Assembly: GCF_000307165.1 (NCBI RefSeq)
Contig: NC_018704.1
Coordinates: forward strand, 1,674,001-1,738,000
Source: Amphibacillus xylanus NBRC 15112
GTDB lineage: Bacteria > Bacillota > Bacilli > Bacillales > Amphibacillaceae
DNA: 64,000 nucleotides
Direction of reading: 5' to 3'
Below, piece after piece: positions 21,107 to 29,919 of the stretch (its first letter is position 1; each line of letters begins with the position of its first letter). The position numbers were made by a program, and so were the translations under genes. The notes below the pieces were generated by a model. That model had not been told where the DNA came from. It saw only the letters and a list, made by a program, of their open reading frames with translations, and did not search any database.

Positions 21107-22327
21107 ATGAGATGCGTTATTGCTTTCGACGTTAGTCGAAAGAGTAGTACCATGGCCGCTTACAACGAGCAAGGTAACTGTGAATTTGAAGGGAGGTTAA
21201 TTCATTCAAAAACGGGATTCTCTAATTTAAGTAAAATCATTAAAGATCTAAGTGAAAAGAATAATTATACCTTAGAATTTGTTTTTGAAGCGACTGGAGT
21301 ATATTCGGCTGCTTTAGAACGATTCTTACGAGAGAATAATCTCGTTTATTATTCTTTAAATCCTTTATTAGCACACCTTAACACCCAATCTCTAAGAAGA
21401 AACAAAACAGATATAAGTGATGCGCATCAACTGGCTAAGAATCATTTTAAAAACGATTATTTCCAAACTTATCGCGAAGATTCTTATTACGAACAGATGC
21501 GTACAATGTCACGTCGCTATGATGAGATTATGAAAGAGAAGATTCAGTACAAAAATCGACTACATGCATCATTACAATTATCTTTCCCAGACTTTGATAC
21601 GGCTTTTATTAACAAATCAAAACTTTATTATAATCTTGTACAAGTATTCCCTCACCCAAACTTGATATTAAAACGATCTAAAACAGTTATTAAAAATCGT
21701 ATTAAAAAATGCACTAAGAAAAACTATTCATTAAAAAAGTTAGAGGAAAGAGCAATTTTATTGATTGAAATCGCAAAGGATTCATTTCCAGCAGTTGATG
21801 AAACAGACTATTCTTGTGAGTTAGTAAGGGATTATGCCAAGAAAATATTAGAGATGGAGGAAGAGCAAGATGAAATCATTCAAAGAATGACAGAAATGTC
21901 AAAAGACCGTAAAGAATACAGGATCCTTCGGTCATTTCCCGGAATAAAAGATAAATTAGCCTGTAGAATCATAGCTGAACTAGGGGATTTAACACGTTTT
22001 AAAAATAATAAACAACTAAATGCATACGCCGGTATAGATATCGTAAGATATCAGTCTGGAAATATGGAGTATAAAGATCGTATAAATAAACGAGGTAATA
22101 GTAGACTGCGTGGTATTTTGTATTTTATGATTGTCTCAATGCTTTCTGCTAAAGGAAAACAAATAAATCATTTAGTTGATTATTATTATAAATTAAAAAA
22201 ACAACCCTATAATAAGCATCATAAGGTTGCAGTAGTCGCTTGTATGAATAAATTCTTGAAAGTCACATTTCATCTTATTCAAAACGACCTATTGTATGAT
22301 TATGAGAAAGCTTCAAGCCAACAATAA
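21107..22327 (+). CDS. IS110-family transposase (bridge-RNA type recombinase), copy 2
   Basis: 406 aa, identical to the copy at 8521-9741 except Ala to Thr in the FLKVTFHLIQ segment near the C-terminus, away from the DEDD residues and the QSGN serine. Intact and presumably active. AAGGAGGAG precedes the ATG. Confidence 0.95.
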   Translation: MRCVIAFDVSRKSSTMAAYNEQGNCEFEGRLIHSKTGFSNLSKIIKDLSEKNNYTLEFVFEATGVYSAALERFLRENNLVYYSLNPLLAHLNTQSLRRNKTDISDAHQLAKNHFKNDYFQTYREDSYYEQMRTMSRRYDEIMKEKIQYKNRLHASLQLSFPDFDTAFINKSKLYYNLVQVFPHPNLILKRSKTVIKNRIKKCTKKNYSLKKLEERAILLIEIAKDSFPAVDETDYSCELVRDYAKKILEMEEEQDEIIQRMTEMSKDRKEYRILRSFPGIKDKLACRIIAELGDLTRFKNNKQLNAYAGIDIVRYQSGNMEYKDRINKRGNSRLRGILYFMIVSMLSAKGKQINHLVDYYYKLKKQPYNKHHKVAVVACMNKFLKVTFHLIQNDLLYDYEKASSQQ

Positions 22328-22352
22328 TCATACTATGATTTAATTATAACAC

Positions 22353-22449
22353 AATAGACCTTGAAAAAAGACAAAAAACACAAGGTCTATTCGAAGTGCA
22401 AAATTTTAATTAATTCCCGGAGGGGTACCCCTCCGGGAATTAATTAAAA
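22353..22449 (+). terminator. Double palindrome in IS110 right end, copy 2
   Basis: Same hairpin pair as copy 1: the AATAGACCTTG arm from about 22353, and a perfect 46-bp palindrome at 22404-22449 centred on GGGGTACCCC. The A run between the first arms is one base shorter here. Confidence 0.72.
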
Positions 22450-22597
22450 AAAGGGATTTAAACACTTGACTAAACGTAAGAAAGCGAGTGTATTTCACCT
22501 GCGGTGAACAAGTTGTATCTTAATTAAAATTAATATAAATTTATTCGCGACTTATTATAAAACCTACCAACACTATTTGACATTGAACCATTTTAAA

Positions 22598-23647
22598 TTA
22601 ATTCATAAATTTCACACAGACTACTTCTGGTGCTTTCACATTTGCTTGTTTTAGCGTTAATTTTCCAGTCTCTAGTTCACGTTCAAAAACAGTTAATGTT
22701 CCTGATTTTTGATTTGAAGCAATTAAAAACTTCTCATCAGGCGTTAAGACAAAATCACGTGGCCAATCTCCTTCTGTTGATGTCCAATCAACAAATTCAA
22801 GTAAATGCGTATCTTGATTAACTTTAAAAATCGCAATACTATTATGTCCTCTATTCCCAACATAGACAAACTTCCCATCACTTGTAACGTGAATCGCACT
22901 ACCATCATTGACTTCATTAAATGAATCAGGAATTGCTTTCAATTGCTGTAATAGTTCAAATGAGCCATCTGCTTGATCATATTTTAATGTAAGTACCTCA
23001 GATGAAAGCTCAGTCATTACATATGCGTATTCGCCATTAGCTGCAAATGCTAAATGACGCGGACCACTTCCTGCTGGTGTCTTTAATACATGCTTTTTCT
23101 GTAATTTCCCGATTTGATCAATCGCATAAGTTGTGATCTCATCACTACCTAAATCAACGGCAAACACATATTTTTGATCTGGTGAGAATCCAGCATAATG
23201 CATATGTGGCTTCTCTTGACGCTCATGGGGTCCAGATCCTTCATGAATTGCAATATCAGCAACCTCTTTTAATGAACCATCTGGATTCGTTAAATAAGAT
23301 ATAATTTGCTTAGTATGGTAATTAGCCGTTACGACAATTGATTGATTTTGATTTACGCTGACATGACATGGTGGTGAACCTGCTTCAGTTAAACTATTCA
23401 ATTTAGTTAACTCTTTAGTTGCTTGATCAATTGAAAATGCAGTAATTCCTCCCTGATCACCTTCTTGCGTTACGGCATATAAGTATTTATTATTAGCTGA
23501 GACCGTAACATAAGTCGGGTTACTTAATTCAGCAACTGGTGTTACTTCTACGATTTTTGCTTGCTCAGTGTCAAAAGTAAAACGGTAAACACCTTTACTC
23601 TCTTCTTTCGTATATGAACCTAAATAGCCTGTAATTACATTCGTCAT
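22598..23647 (-). CDS. 6-phosphogluconolactonase-type beta-propeller lactonase (YkgB-like)
   Basis: 349-aa seven-bladed beta-propeller of the lactonase family (Lactonase_7), probably hydrolysing 6-phosphogluconolactone in the oxidative pentose phosphate pathway. Blade-like repeats recur (GSYTKEESKGVYRF, NPTYVTVSANNKYLYAV, PRHLAFAANGEYAYVM, VTSDGKFVYVGNRGHNSI, WPRDFVLTPDEKFLIASNQ). Start taken as the ATG at 23647 with AGAAGGAG upstream, giving the same length as B. subtilis YkgB; a longer frame to 23707 lacks a ribosome site. Substrate is inferred from family. Confidence 0.88.
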   Translation of the reverse strand: MTNVITGYLGSYTKEESKGVYRFTFDTEQAKIVEVTPVAELSNPTYVTVSANNKYLYAVTQEGDQGGITAFSIDQATKELTKLNSLTEAGSPPCHVSVNQNQSIVVTANYHTKQIISYLTNPDGSLKEVADIAIHEGSGPHERQEKPHMHYAGFSPDQKYVFAVDLGSDEITTYAIDQIGKLQKKHVLKTPAGSGPRHLAFAANGEYAYVMTELSSEVLTLKYDQADGSFELLQQLKAIPDSFNEVNDGSAIHVTSDGKFVYVGNRGHNSIAIFKVNQDTHLLEFVDWTSTEGDWPRDFVLTPDEKFLIASNQKSGTLTVFERELETGKLTLKQANVKAPEVVCVKFMN

Positions 23648-23781
23648 TCTATCTGCTCCTTCTGCAAATTTGCTATGTCTAGTATAGCAAAAATACCGAT
23701 AATCCACTAATATTTTAACATTAATTATGTAAAGATTCTGATAATAAATTAGTCAGAAATTACTATTGTTCTTAAATTCAA

Positions 23782-23820
23782 TTAACCCGACAAGTGAATT
23801 TGATCCACTTGTCGGGTTAA
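23782..23820. terminator. Bidirectional hairpin
   Basis: TTAACCCGACAAGTG pairs perfectly with CACTTGTCGGGTTAA. It lies just downstream of the small minus-strand gene at 23830-23967, and probably ends that transcript before the lactonase gene. Confidence 0.8.
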
Positions 23821-23829
23821 AATTAGTCA

Positions 23830-23967
23830 TTATGATTGGTTTTTTAGCATATTTGTTACTTGTTGGATTGGGTTTTTATTCCCATTACGACGCATACTGT
23901 AAAAAGCTGCAGCGCCTACTCCGATTGATGCGAGGATTGGAATGATTATATTACCCTTCTTATTCAC
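23830..23967 (-). CDS. Small single-span protein, DUF3918/YrzQ-like
   Basis: 45-aa protein from GTG at 23967 after GGGAGGTG. One hydrophobic stretch (IIIPILASIGVGAAAF) precedes a basic MRRNGNKN segment. The Gly/Ala-rich membrane helix followed by arginines resembles the YrzQ/DUF3918 small proteins of Bacillus, of unknown role. The family call is tentative, but the ribosome site, size and following terminator support a real gene. Confidence 0.6.
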   Translation of the reverse strand: MNKKGNIIIPILASIGVGAAAFYSMRRNGNKNPIQQVTNMLKNQS

Positions 23968-24030
23968 TATTTAACACCTCCCACCAATAGCTTACCCATT
24001 TATTAAGGCCACTATTGGCAGTAAAAAATG

Positions 24031-24561
24031 CTAATTAACGGTAGACATTTCAGCTCTCAACATCTTTCTTGCTCGGTGTAGTCTTGTTTTTACCGCAGAT
24101 AATGATATGTTTAATTGATCTGCTATCTCCTGATCCTTACCATCTGTCGCTATTTTTATTTTTAAAACCTCTTGCATCCCTTTCGGTAATGTATCAATTT
24201 TTTCTAAAATACCATCTTTTTCAAACTGCCAATTTAGTTGAGTTGGAATCGAGTCTTTAGGACAACGTAATAATTGGCCAGCTTCTGCTCCTTCTTCTAC
24301 TGAGACTGTTTCGTATCTCGTCTGCTTTCTATAATAATCAATCGCAGTTCTAATAACAATCGTTCGAAGCCAGGCACGATGCTTGGACTGATCAATTAAG
24401 TGACCGTAGTTTTTATATGCTTTTATAAACGCTTCTTGCACAATATCTTCAGCACTATAGTGATTATGAACAATTCGATTTGCCACATAAAACATTTCAT
24501 TATAGTGCTTTTGATAATACCCGGTAAAATCAGCTTCTCGATTTTCGACTACCTCATGCAT
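24031..24561 (-). CDS. ECF-type RNA polymerase sigma factor
   Basis: 176-aa sigma-70 of the extracytoplasmic-function class. Region 2 is DIVQEAFIKAYKNYGHL with HRAWLRTIVIRTAIDYYRKQ, and region 4 is LPKGMQEVLKIKIATDGKDQEIADQLNISLSAVKTRLHRARKML, read as a helix-turn-helix. AAGGAGAGC precedes the start. It begins 17 bp after the ABC permease gene, so it belongs to the GntR-ABC operon. No anti-sigma gene follows, which is unusual; the permease may take that role (inference). Confidence 0.92.
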   Translation of the reverse strand: MHEVVENREADFTGYYQKHYNEMFYVANRIVHNHYSAEDIVQEAFIKAYKNYGHLIDQSKHRAWLRTIVIRTAIDYYRKQTRYETVSVEEGAEAGQLLRCPKDSIPTQLNWQFEKDGILEKIDTLPKGMQEVLKIKIATDGKDQEIADQLNISLSAVKTRLHRARKMLRAEMSTVN

Positions 24562-24578
24562 TTGGTGCTCTCCTTTCG

Positions 24579-26543
24579 CTATTTTAGATTGTTGATCACT
24601 TCATCTGGCAACTGTGATTTGTGAATTTTAATGACGTATGGATACCAAGTGTCTTTTAAGTACAATACTAGTAAATGATCACCTTCAAAATCTTCATACG
24701 TGACTTTTGTTAAGATTTGATTAATCTGATCAGCATCTGTGATGATTGATTTTTTAGATTCTGACAATATATTAGAGAAATATTCACGCTCGTCATAATA
24801 GTAATACTCTTCAAGATCATCTGGTGTTGCAATAATAATTTTCTCTACATCTTCTGCTGTCATCATTGCTTGTTCTAACAAATCATTATCTTCTAGCCAC
24901 TTGATGACTTCCTTATAATTCCACGACAATTCATAGAATTGATGATATTGATTTAAGTTATCATTAAAATGTACTTCCACTGTTGAACTATATGGAGTTG
25001 AATCATGATCTGTATTTAAAAGATCTTGTTTAAACAGGTCTACAAATTCTGCTATCTCTTTATAATTAGTAATCGTTAGTTCTGAGTTCGTTGGATATGC
25101 AACAATCCTAATTTGACTAATGTCTTTTGGATTGACATAAAATATTTCATTTGTGTATTTTTTATAAGTTTGTGTTTGAGTAATTTCTTCTAAAAGTTTT
25201 TGATGATCAAGTTGATCCGAAGATCTATATTCTCTCACCATTTCCTTACCATTCTTCAAGCGATACAGAATCGTAATATCTTTATAGAAGTAGTCATACC
25301 ATTCTGTCATTTGATTTGAATTAATTAATTGTTGGTGATATTCGCGAACACGATCAATATCCACTTGTGTTGTAAAGCCTTCTAAATCACCATATTTATC
25401 AAGGTTTTCATTAAATGAATATTTGTCAATCACAACGAATGCAGATTCTACCTGATCAGTTTCAGGAATTCTGTTCTGATAACCTGTTACATCAAAGATA
25501 GTCAATAATAAAATAATTGAAAAACCAATTAAATAATAAATATATTCACGCCACTCATTGAACACGCGCCACGTCTTATGAATAATCATTTGTGTAATAT
25601 AATAACCAATTACCGAAAAGATGAGATAACCAAAGATGATCGCTGACGTGGATCTATGGAATATAGCAAAGTATATTCCTCCAATTAATGTAAAGCAAAA
25701 CGTAAAGCTATAAATAAAAATGTATTTTAACTTATGAAATGCAACTGCCTGTGTTGCTGCTTCAGCAGGTCGATTTCGATAAAGAATCAGACCTACGATG
25801 AAACTTAGAATCGTTAAGATTACATAGATAACTAAACTATAGCTAGCATCCTCTGGTGAATTGATTAAGTTAACGATATTTGTTATTGGTGAGTAGGTCG
25901 TAATTTTATCATTAATCAAATACGATTCAGGTAATCCAATTACAAAATAGTTTAAATTTGAAATAAATAAGAGTGTAAATCCAAACGGCAATAATAAAAA
26001 GATATAGCTAAAGATCCCTTGAATAATTGTAATTCCTGTCATCGTACCAATTACAATACTGACACTATAAGTGAGAAAAAGTATAATTGATGAAACGACA
26101 AACCAATAACCAATATCATTTATATTAAATGATCCTTGAACGTCCACTATGTTATAAACAAAAGAAACTAATAGTCCATTAATGATTACCGGTAACCAGA
26201 GCCCGATAAAGCCAAATACAACTTGATGCCAATAGAAATAATCACGCTTAATCGGTAAGCTGTAAATAAAATCACTTGAATCCTTCTGATGTAAATAACG
26301 AAGGATAAACATCGCCATTAATACAGGTGCAATAAACAAGCTGAATAACTGTACATATACACCATACTCAAAGACAGATTCGCCAAAGTAACCATAGTAT
26401 TCATCGTGCCTTTGGAATCTCATGAAAATATTTAATGGTACTGCAAAAAATAATATAATCATATAAATTAAACTAATCCAGCCAACTTGGCGGAAGTTTT
26501 GTTTAAATATTTCTTTTTTAAACCAAGATGTTTTCGATTGCAT
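24579..26543 (-). CDS. ABC-2 type transporter permease with large C-terminal domain
   Basis: 654-aa permease. About ten membrane helices occupy residues 20-400 (WISLIYMIILFFAVPLNIF first). The C-terminal ~250 residues are soluble and acidic (DQVESAFVVIDKYSFNENL onward), rich in aromatic and acidic residues as in sensor-like domains of YtrC/YtrD-type permeases. Start placed at ATG 26543 after GGAGGGG, overlapping the ATPase gene by 26 bp. The substrate is unknown; the GntR-ATPase-permease layout matches B. subtilis ytr operons linked to cell-envelope stress. Confidence 0.82.
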   Translation of the reverse strand: MQSKTSWFKKEIFKQNFRQVGWISLIYMIILFFAVPLNIFMRFQRHDEYYGYFGESVFEYGVYVQLFSLFIAPVLMAMFILRYLHQKDSSDFIYSLPIKRDYFYWHQVVFGFIGLWLPVIINGLLVSFVYNIVDVQGSFNINDIGYWFVVSSIILFLTYSVSIVIGTMTGITIIQGIFSYIFLLLPFGFTLLFISNLNYFVIGLPESYLINDKITTYSPITNIVNLINSPEDASYSLVIYVILTILSFIVGLILYRNRPAEAATQAVAFHKLKYIFIYSFTFCFTLIGGIYFAIFHRSTSAIIFGYLIFSVIGYYITQMIIHKTWRVFNEWREYIYYLIGFSIILLLTIFDVTGYQNRIPETDQVESAFVVIDKYSFNENLDKYGDLEGFTTQVDIDRVREYHQQLINSNQMTEWYDYFYKDITILYRLKNGKEMVREYRSSDQLDHQKLLEEITQTQTYKKYTNEIFYVNPKDISQIRIVAYPTNSELTITNYKEIAEFVDLFKQDLLNTDHDSTPYSSTVEVHFNDNLNQYHQFYELSWNYKEVIKWLEDNDLLEQAMMTAEDVEKIIIATPDDLEEYYYYDEREYFSNILSESKKSIITDADQINQILTKVTYEDFEGDHLLVLYLKDTWYPYVIKIHKSQLPDEVINNLK

Positions 26544-27417
26544 AGCCAATCCCCTCCATCTCATAAACAAAGATTTCTTCAAGCGTTAGTGGCAATAGAT
26601 CATATATTAACGGTTGATGTGCTAAAATGCTTTCATCAATCTGATCTCTATTTCCTCTTAAAATAAATAGATGAACTGTACCACGTTTTTCTTGATGTAA
26701 AACTTCAAATTGATTGAAAATTTGTTCTGGAAAATCGCCATCAAATGCTACTTGAACTTTATGAACATCTGATTTCAAATCATCCAACTCTTTCTCTAAG
26801 ACGAACTCACCATTGTGCAAGATGCCGATATGATCACAAATATCTTCAATTTCACGTAAATTATGTGATGAGATCATCACTGTCATCTCTCTTTCTGCAA
26901 CATCATTAATGATCAGATTTTTTACTTTTTTACGGACCACGACATCTAATCCATCGAAAGGCTCATCCAGGATTAAATAATCTGGCATTGCGCTAAGTGC
27001 GAGCCAAAAGCTCACTTGTCGTTGCATTCCTTTAGAAAATTGATGAACTTTACTTTTAATATCTAATTTAAAAATAGACTGTAACTTTATAAAGCGTTCC
27101 TCATTCCAATTCGGATAGAAATTTCGATAAAACTCTGCCATTTGCTGAACAGTATAATGTGAAAAGAAGTAAGGTCGATCCGGAATAAAAATTAGCTTTG
27201 CTTTTCTATTTGTATTCTCAAAAATGGCTTCGTCATCGACAATAATTGTACCTGATTGCTGTTTTAAAATTCCTGATACCATTTTTAATATCGTCGTTTT
27301 GCCAGCGCCATTAGATCCGAGTAACCCATAGATTGATCCTTTATTAATTTGCAAATTCACATTGTTTACAACTTTTTTCCTTCCATATGATTTGGTCAGA
27401 TCTTGTATATTTATCAT
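26518..27417 (-). CDS. ABC transporter ATPase
   Basis: 299-aa ATP-binding subunit. Walker A GLLGSNGAGKTTILK, signature FSKGMQRQVSFWLALS, Walker B YLILDEPFDGLD and the H-loop in MISSHNLREIEDICD are intact. The C-terminal 90 residues form the usual accessory domain of YtrB/CcmA-type ATPases. Overlaps gntR by 4 bp and the permease by 26 bp. Confidence 0.93.
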   Translation of the reverse strand: MINIQDLTKSYGRKKVVNNVNLQINKGSIYGLLGSNGAGKTTILKMVSGILKQQSGTIIVDDEAIFENTNRKAKLIFIPDRPYFFSHYTVQQMAEFYRNFYPNWNEERFIKLQSIFKLDIKSKVHQFSKGMQRQVSFWLALSAMPDYLILDEPFDGLDVVVRKKVKNLIINDVAEREMTVMISSHNLREIEDICDHIGILHNGEFVLEKELDDLKSDVHKVQVAFDGDFPEQIFNQFEVLHQEKRGTVHLFILRGNRDQIDESILAHQPLIYDLLPLTLEEIFVYEMEGIGYAIENILV

Positions 27418-27800
27418 TCCGTCTTTCCTCCTTCGGCCTGTTTTATCGCTTCTTTGACAAGCTCAAATAATTCTTCTTCTGTAACACCTAAGAAAGCAGC
27501 TTCTAATAGCAGTTTTTTTATTTCTGTCTTTAACAGTTGAATGGCTTCATGATTATCTTGTTCATTGGTAGGAGAAACAAAACTGCCTTTACCTTTTACC
27601 GAATATATATAACCTTGAGCCTCTAATTCTCGATATGCTTTTTGAATTGTATTCGGATTAACCGTTAATTGCTGTGCCAATGTCCGTACAGATGGCAACT
27701 GTTCATCTGGCTGTAAGACATTTTTAATAATCAATGATTTAAACTTATCAACCAGCTGCTGATAAATTGGATCACGACTACGCAAGTCTAATTCAAACAT
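27414..27800 (-). CDS. GntR-family repressor (YtrA type)
   Basis: 128-aa regulator with an N-terminal winged helix-turn-helix (PSVRTLAQQLTVNPNTIQKAYRELEAQGYIYSVKGKGSF) and only a short helical C-terminus, the YtrA subfamily form. It heads the ABC-sigma operon and most likely represses it through the tandem repeats just upstream. AGGAGGAGG precedes the ATG. Confidence 0.9.
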   Translation of the reverse strand: MFELDLRSRDPIYQQLVDKFKSLIIKNVLQPDEQLPSVRTLAQQLTVNPNTIQKAYRELEAQGYIYSVKGKGSFVSPTNEQDNHEAIQLLKTEIKKLLLEAAFLGVTEEELFELVKEAIKQAEGGKTE

Positions 27801-27812
27801 ATGCCTCCTCCT

Positions 27813-27848
27813 AACCGTATTAAGTGTATTAACCGTATTAACCGTACT
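27813..27848. promoter_or_regulatory. Four tandem 9-bp repeats, probable GntR operator
   Basis: Four adjoining 9-mers on the plus strand: AACCGTATT, AAGTGTATT, AACCGTATT, AACCGTACT. They sit between the GntR ribosome site and the promoter area and continue into GTTCATGTAATAC. Nine-bp direct repeats are unusual for a dimeric repressor, which normally binds palindromes. Function is inferred from position. Confidence 0.6.
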
Positions 27849-27917
27849 AGTTCATGTAATACAGTTAAAGCGTACAATATTTTTTAATATTTGTAAAGGC
27901 CTAATTTAAAATTTCTC

Positions 27918-27957
27918 ACAAAAAAACCAAACACAGTATTAATAGTGTTTGGTTATA
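27918..27957 (-). terminator. Terminator of the mhqD-like gene
   Basis: On the minus strand, ACCAAACAC pairs with GTGTTTGGT around a short loop, followed by T7. It lies within 10 bp of the stop at 27966. Confidence 0.92.
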
Positions 27958-27965
27958 ATCCATTT

Positions 27966-28571
27966 TTATTTAAAATGTTTTTGATACCAGTCTCTTGCTG
28001 CCTTCACCTCTGTCTGGGTCAATCGATGTCCATTTCTCTCCCAATGAATTGTCACATTGGCACCTCGATCAGCAAGCAATCTTTCTAACTCAACTGATTC
28101 TTCTGGAGGACACATTGGATCATTCTCGCCCGCTCCAATAAATACAGGGATTTGATTTTGATTTGGAATGTCGATATCACGTCTCGGTACCATTGGATGA
28201 TGTAAAATTGCACCAAGCAATACATTCTCATAATGGAACAGTAAACTTCCAGCAATATTTGCACCATTCGAATAACCTACAGCTACGACTTTGTCACGAG
28301 CAAATTGATACTTCTTGCTAGCTTGATCAATAAATTCAGCTAATTCATTCGTTTGTTTTTCGAGATCCTCGATATCAAATACCCCTTCTTTTAATCGTTT
28401 AAAAAATCTCGGCATACCATTTTCTAAAACATTTCCTCGAACGCTTAGTATATTAGCATTTGGATCAATTATTTCAGCTAATGGCAATAAATCATGTTCA
28501 TTCCCACCAGTACCATGTAACAAGAGAAGTGTCGGTCCATTTAATTGGCCAGATTTAAAAATATGTCGCAT
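27966..28571 (-). CDS. Alpha/beta hydrolase, MhqD/carboxylesterase family
   Basis: 201-aa hydrolase with the phospholipase/carboxylesterase fold. The triad reads Ser101 in GYSNGAN, Asp151 in GENDPMCP and His182 in NGHRL; the oxyanion motif is LLHGTGGNEHDLLPLA. This matches MhqD-type esterases, induced by quinones and thiol stress in B. subtilis. The start is weakly determined (GTGAGG upstream). It stands alone between two terminators or promoters, so function rests on the family only. Confidence 0.85.
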   Translation of the reverse strand: MRHIFKSGQLNGPTLLLLHGTGGNEHDLLPLAEIIDPNANILSVRGNVLENGMPRFFKRLKEGVFDIEDLEKQTNELAEFIDQASKKYQFARDKVVAVGYSNGANIAGSLLFHYENVLLGAILHHPMVPRRDIDIPNQNQIPVFIGAGENDPMCPPEESVELERLLADRGANVTIHWERNGHRLTQTEVKAARDWYQKHFK

Positions 28572-28626
28572 ATTTTTAACCTCACTTTAATTTATTTTGA
28601 ATTCGAGATAATTATACCACGACAAA

Positions 28627-29919
28627 TTAGTTGAGCCAACCATTCCGCTCAAACGCCATTTTAAGATCTTCTATTTGCTCTACTGTTAAGCTCGAATAAC
28701 GTGCTTGATCATAGATTGATACAAGTGATTGTAAAAGTTCCTTGTCATGAATCAATTCGCGTTCAAGTCGAATGATCGCTTCTTTTGCAGTTTCATACGG
28801 AAAAAATTCAAACCCTTGTTTGTTTGCTTTTCCAATCAATACTTTATAAATCATCCTTGCTTTTTGTCTATCACTTAATTCATCCCAATTGATTCGCTTG
28901 GTAAAACGCTGTTTGAATCGATCAACAAATTGATCAACGCTTTTAGCAAAATCAAAGACCGATTCTGTTTCATCATAATAAGCTTCGTGATGCTCAATTT
29001 CTCTTCCTTTCCGTATCCTTAATAGCATTTCCATTATTTTTTCAGTTATTAATTTGATTTTATTTGCGAAAAACGGAATTTTCTTTATCAGATAATAAAT
29101 AATAATCAAACTAACAATGATTAAGATCCCATAGCCAACAATCATCAAGATTTGATCGATTATTTCAGCCCAGCGTGATGGTTCTGGTGGTGGCCCAAGA
29201 TCCGGCATCTCCATGTCGACAATAACATCTTCTGTTATGCTCTCTTCTGGTTTACCCATTCCTAACAGTTTAAATAAGCCTTTAAGTAATAATAATATTC
29301 CTGATGCAATAAAGTTATATCTCATTATTAATAACATGATCATGAAAAAGACAAAGACATATAAGTAATTTTGCAGTTTTAATTTCTTATTCATCTGCGA
29401 CATTTGCCGTTTTACAAGTGACGCTTTACTTAAATGGTCTTGGTTTGTTAAGAAGAGCAAGAAAAATAATAAAATTAACGCTAGAGTCGTTAGTAATTGT
29501 TGCTCATTTTCGAAGGTTTGACCACGATATAAAATGTAGCTAATAAAATAACTAGGTAAACTAAATGACCAAATAAGACCGATTGGTAACACATCAGAGA
29601 TATCCTCCTGACTATATTGATATCCCCTTAACGAGCTAACAAAGAGTATGATCAACATAATCATTTGCTGCCAAATAGAATCTAATGACAGGATAAAAAT
29701 TAGACTAATTGTCATTAATATACTCAGTAGTAACTTATGATTAATTTTACTTAATACTCGACCGACGAGAGAAAATAATATATAGACAGCCGGGATTAAC
29801 AACCAGTAATACCCGTCAAAAAAACGTTTTAATAATAATGTGTTTAGCCACAATAAAATCGGGAAAATCGCTAAACATTCTAGGAGGATATATTTAATTG
29901 ATCGATAAATTTGCTTCAT
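28627..29919 (-). CDS. Membrane protein with C-terminal DUF4129 (YebA-like without transglutaminase)
   Basis: 430-aa protein. The N-terminal ~200 residues form six or seven helices, another span is at about 255-275, and a cytoplasmic C-terminus (about 330-430) has the DUF4129 pattern YETAKEAIIRLERELI ... LVSIYDQARYSS. In B. subtilis the corresponding YebA carries an extracellular transglutaminase-like domain between the membrane part and DUF4129; here that space is only about 30 residues and has no Cys-His-Asp triad. Overlaps the DUF58 gene by 4 bp. Confidence 0.8.
   Translation of the reverse strand: MKQIYRSIKYILLECLAIFPILLWLNTLLLKRFFDGYYWLLIPAVYILFSLVGRVLSKINHKLLLSILMTISLIFILSLDSIWQQMIMLIILFVSSLRGYQYSQEDISDVLPIGLIWSFSLPSYFISYILYRGQTFENEQQLLTTLALILLFFLLFLTNQDHLSKASLVKRQMSQMNKKLKLQNYLYVFVFFMIMLLIMRYNFIASGILLLLKGLFKLLGMGKPEESITEDVIVDMEMPDLGPPPEPSRWAEIIDQILMIVGYGILIIVSLIIIYYLIKKIPFFANKIKLITEKIMEMLLRIRKGREIEHHEAYYDETESVFDFAKSVDQFVDRFKQRFTKRINWDELSDRQKARMIYKVLIGKANKQGFEFFPYETAKEAIIRLERELIHDKELLQSLVSIYDQARYSSLTVEQIEDLKMAFERNGWLN

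Larger units (their letters stand above)
20867..22483 (+). mobile_element. IS110-family element, copy 2
   Basis: 1617 bp, near-identical to copy 1, with the same ends (CATACTAAG and GTAAGAAA) and the same flanks (GCGGAAA before, GCGAG after). One base of the guide region (21011) and one codon of the transposase (Ala to Thr near the C-terminus, base 22265) differ. Confidence 0.93.
20761..22502. repeat. Long-hairpin repeat, copy B (split by IS110)
   Basis: Same arms as copy A: GCAGGTGAAATACAC (20761-20775) and GTGTATTTCACCTGC (22488-22502), with the same conserved inner blocks. The IS110 insertion falls at exactly the same base. Confidence 0.88.
20540..22589. mobile_element. Non-autonomous ISL3-derived element B, interrupted by IS110
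   Basis: Begins GGTTCTATATTTTTGGTGTTGG and ends, on the bottom strand, GGTTCAATGTCAAATAGTG: imperfect inverted ends. It is flanked by the 8-bp direct repeat ATTTTAAA (20532-20539 and 22590-22597). Minus the 1617-bp IS110 it is about 433 bp. Its left part differs from elements A, C and D: it lacks the recognisable transposase fragment, so a different internal deletion produced it. The right 130 bp and the hairpin are shared. Confidence 0.87.

Noticed and set aside
27813-27848. CRISPR-like array
   Set aside because: The repeats are 9 bp, adjoining, without spacers; no cas genes in the window.
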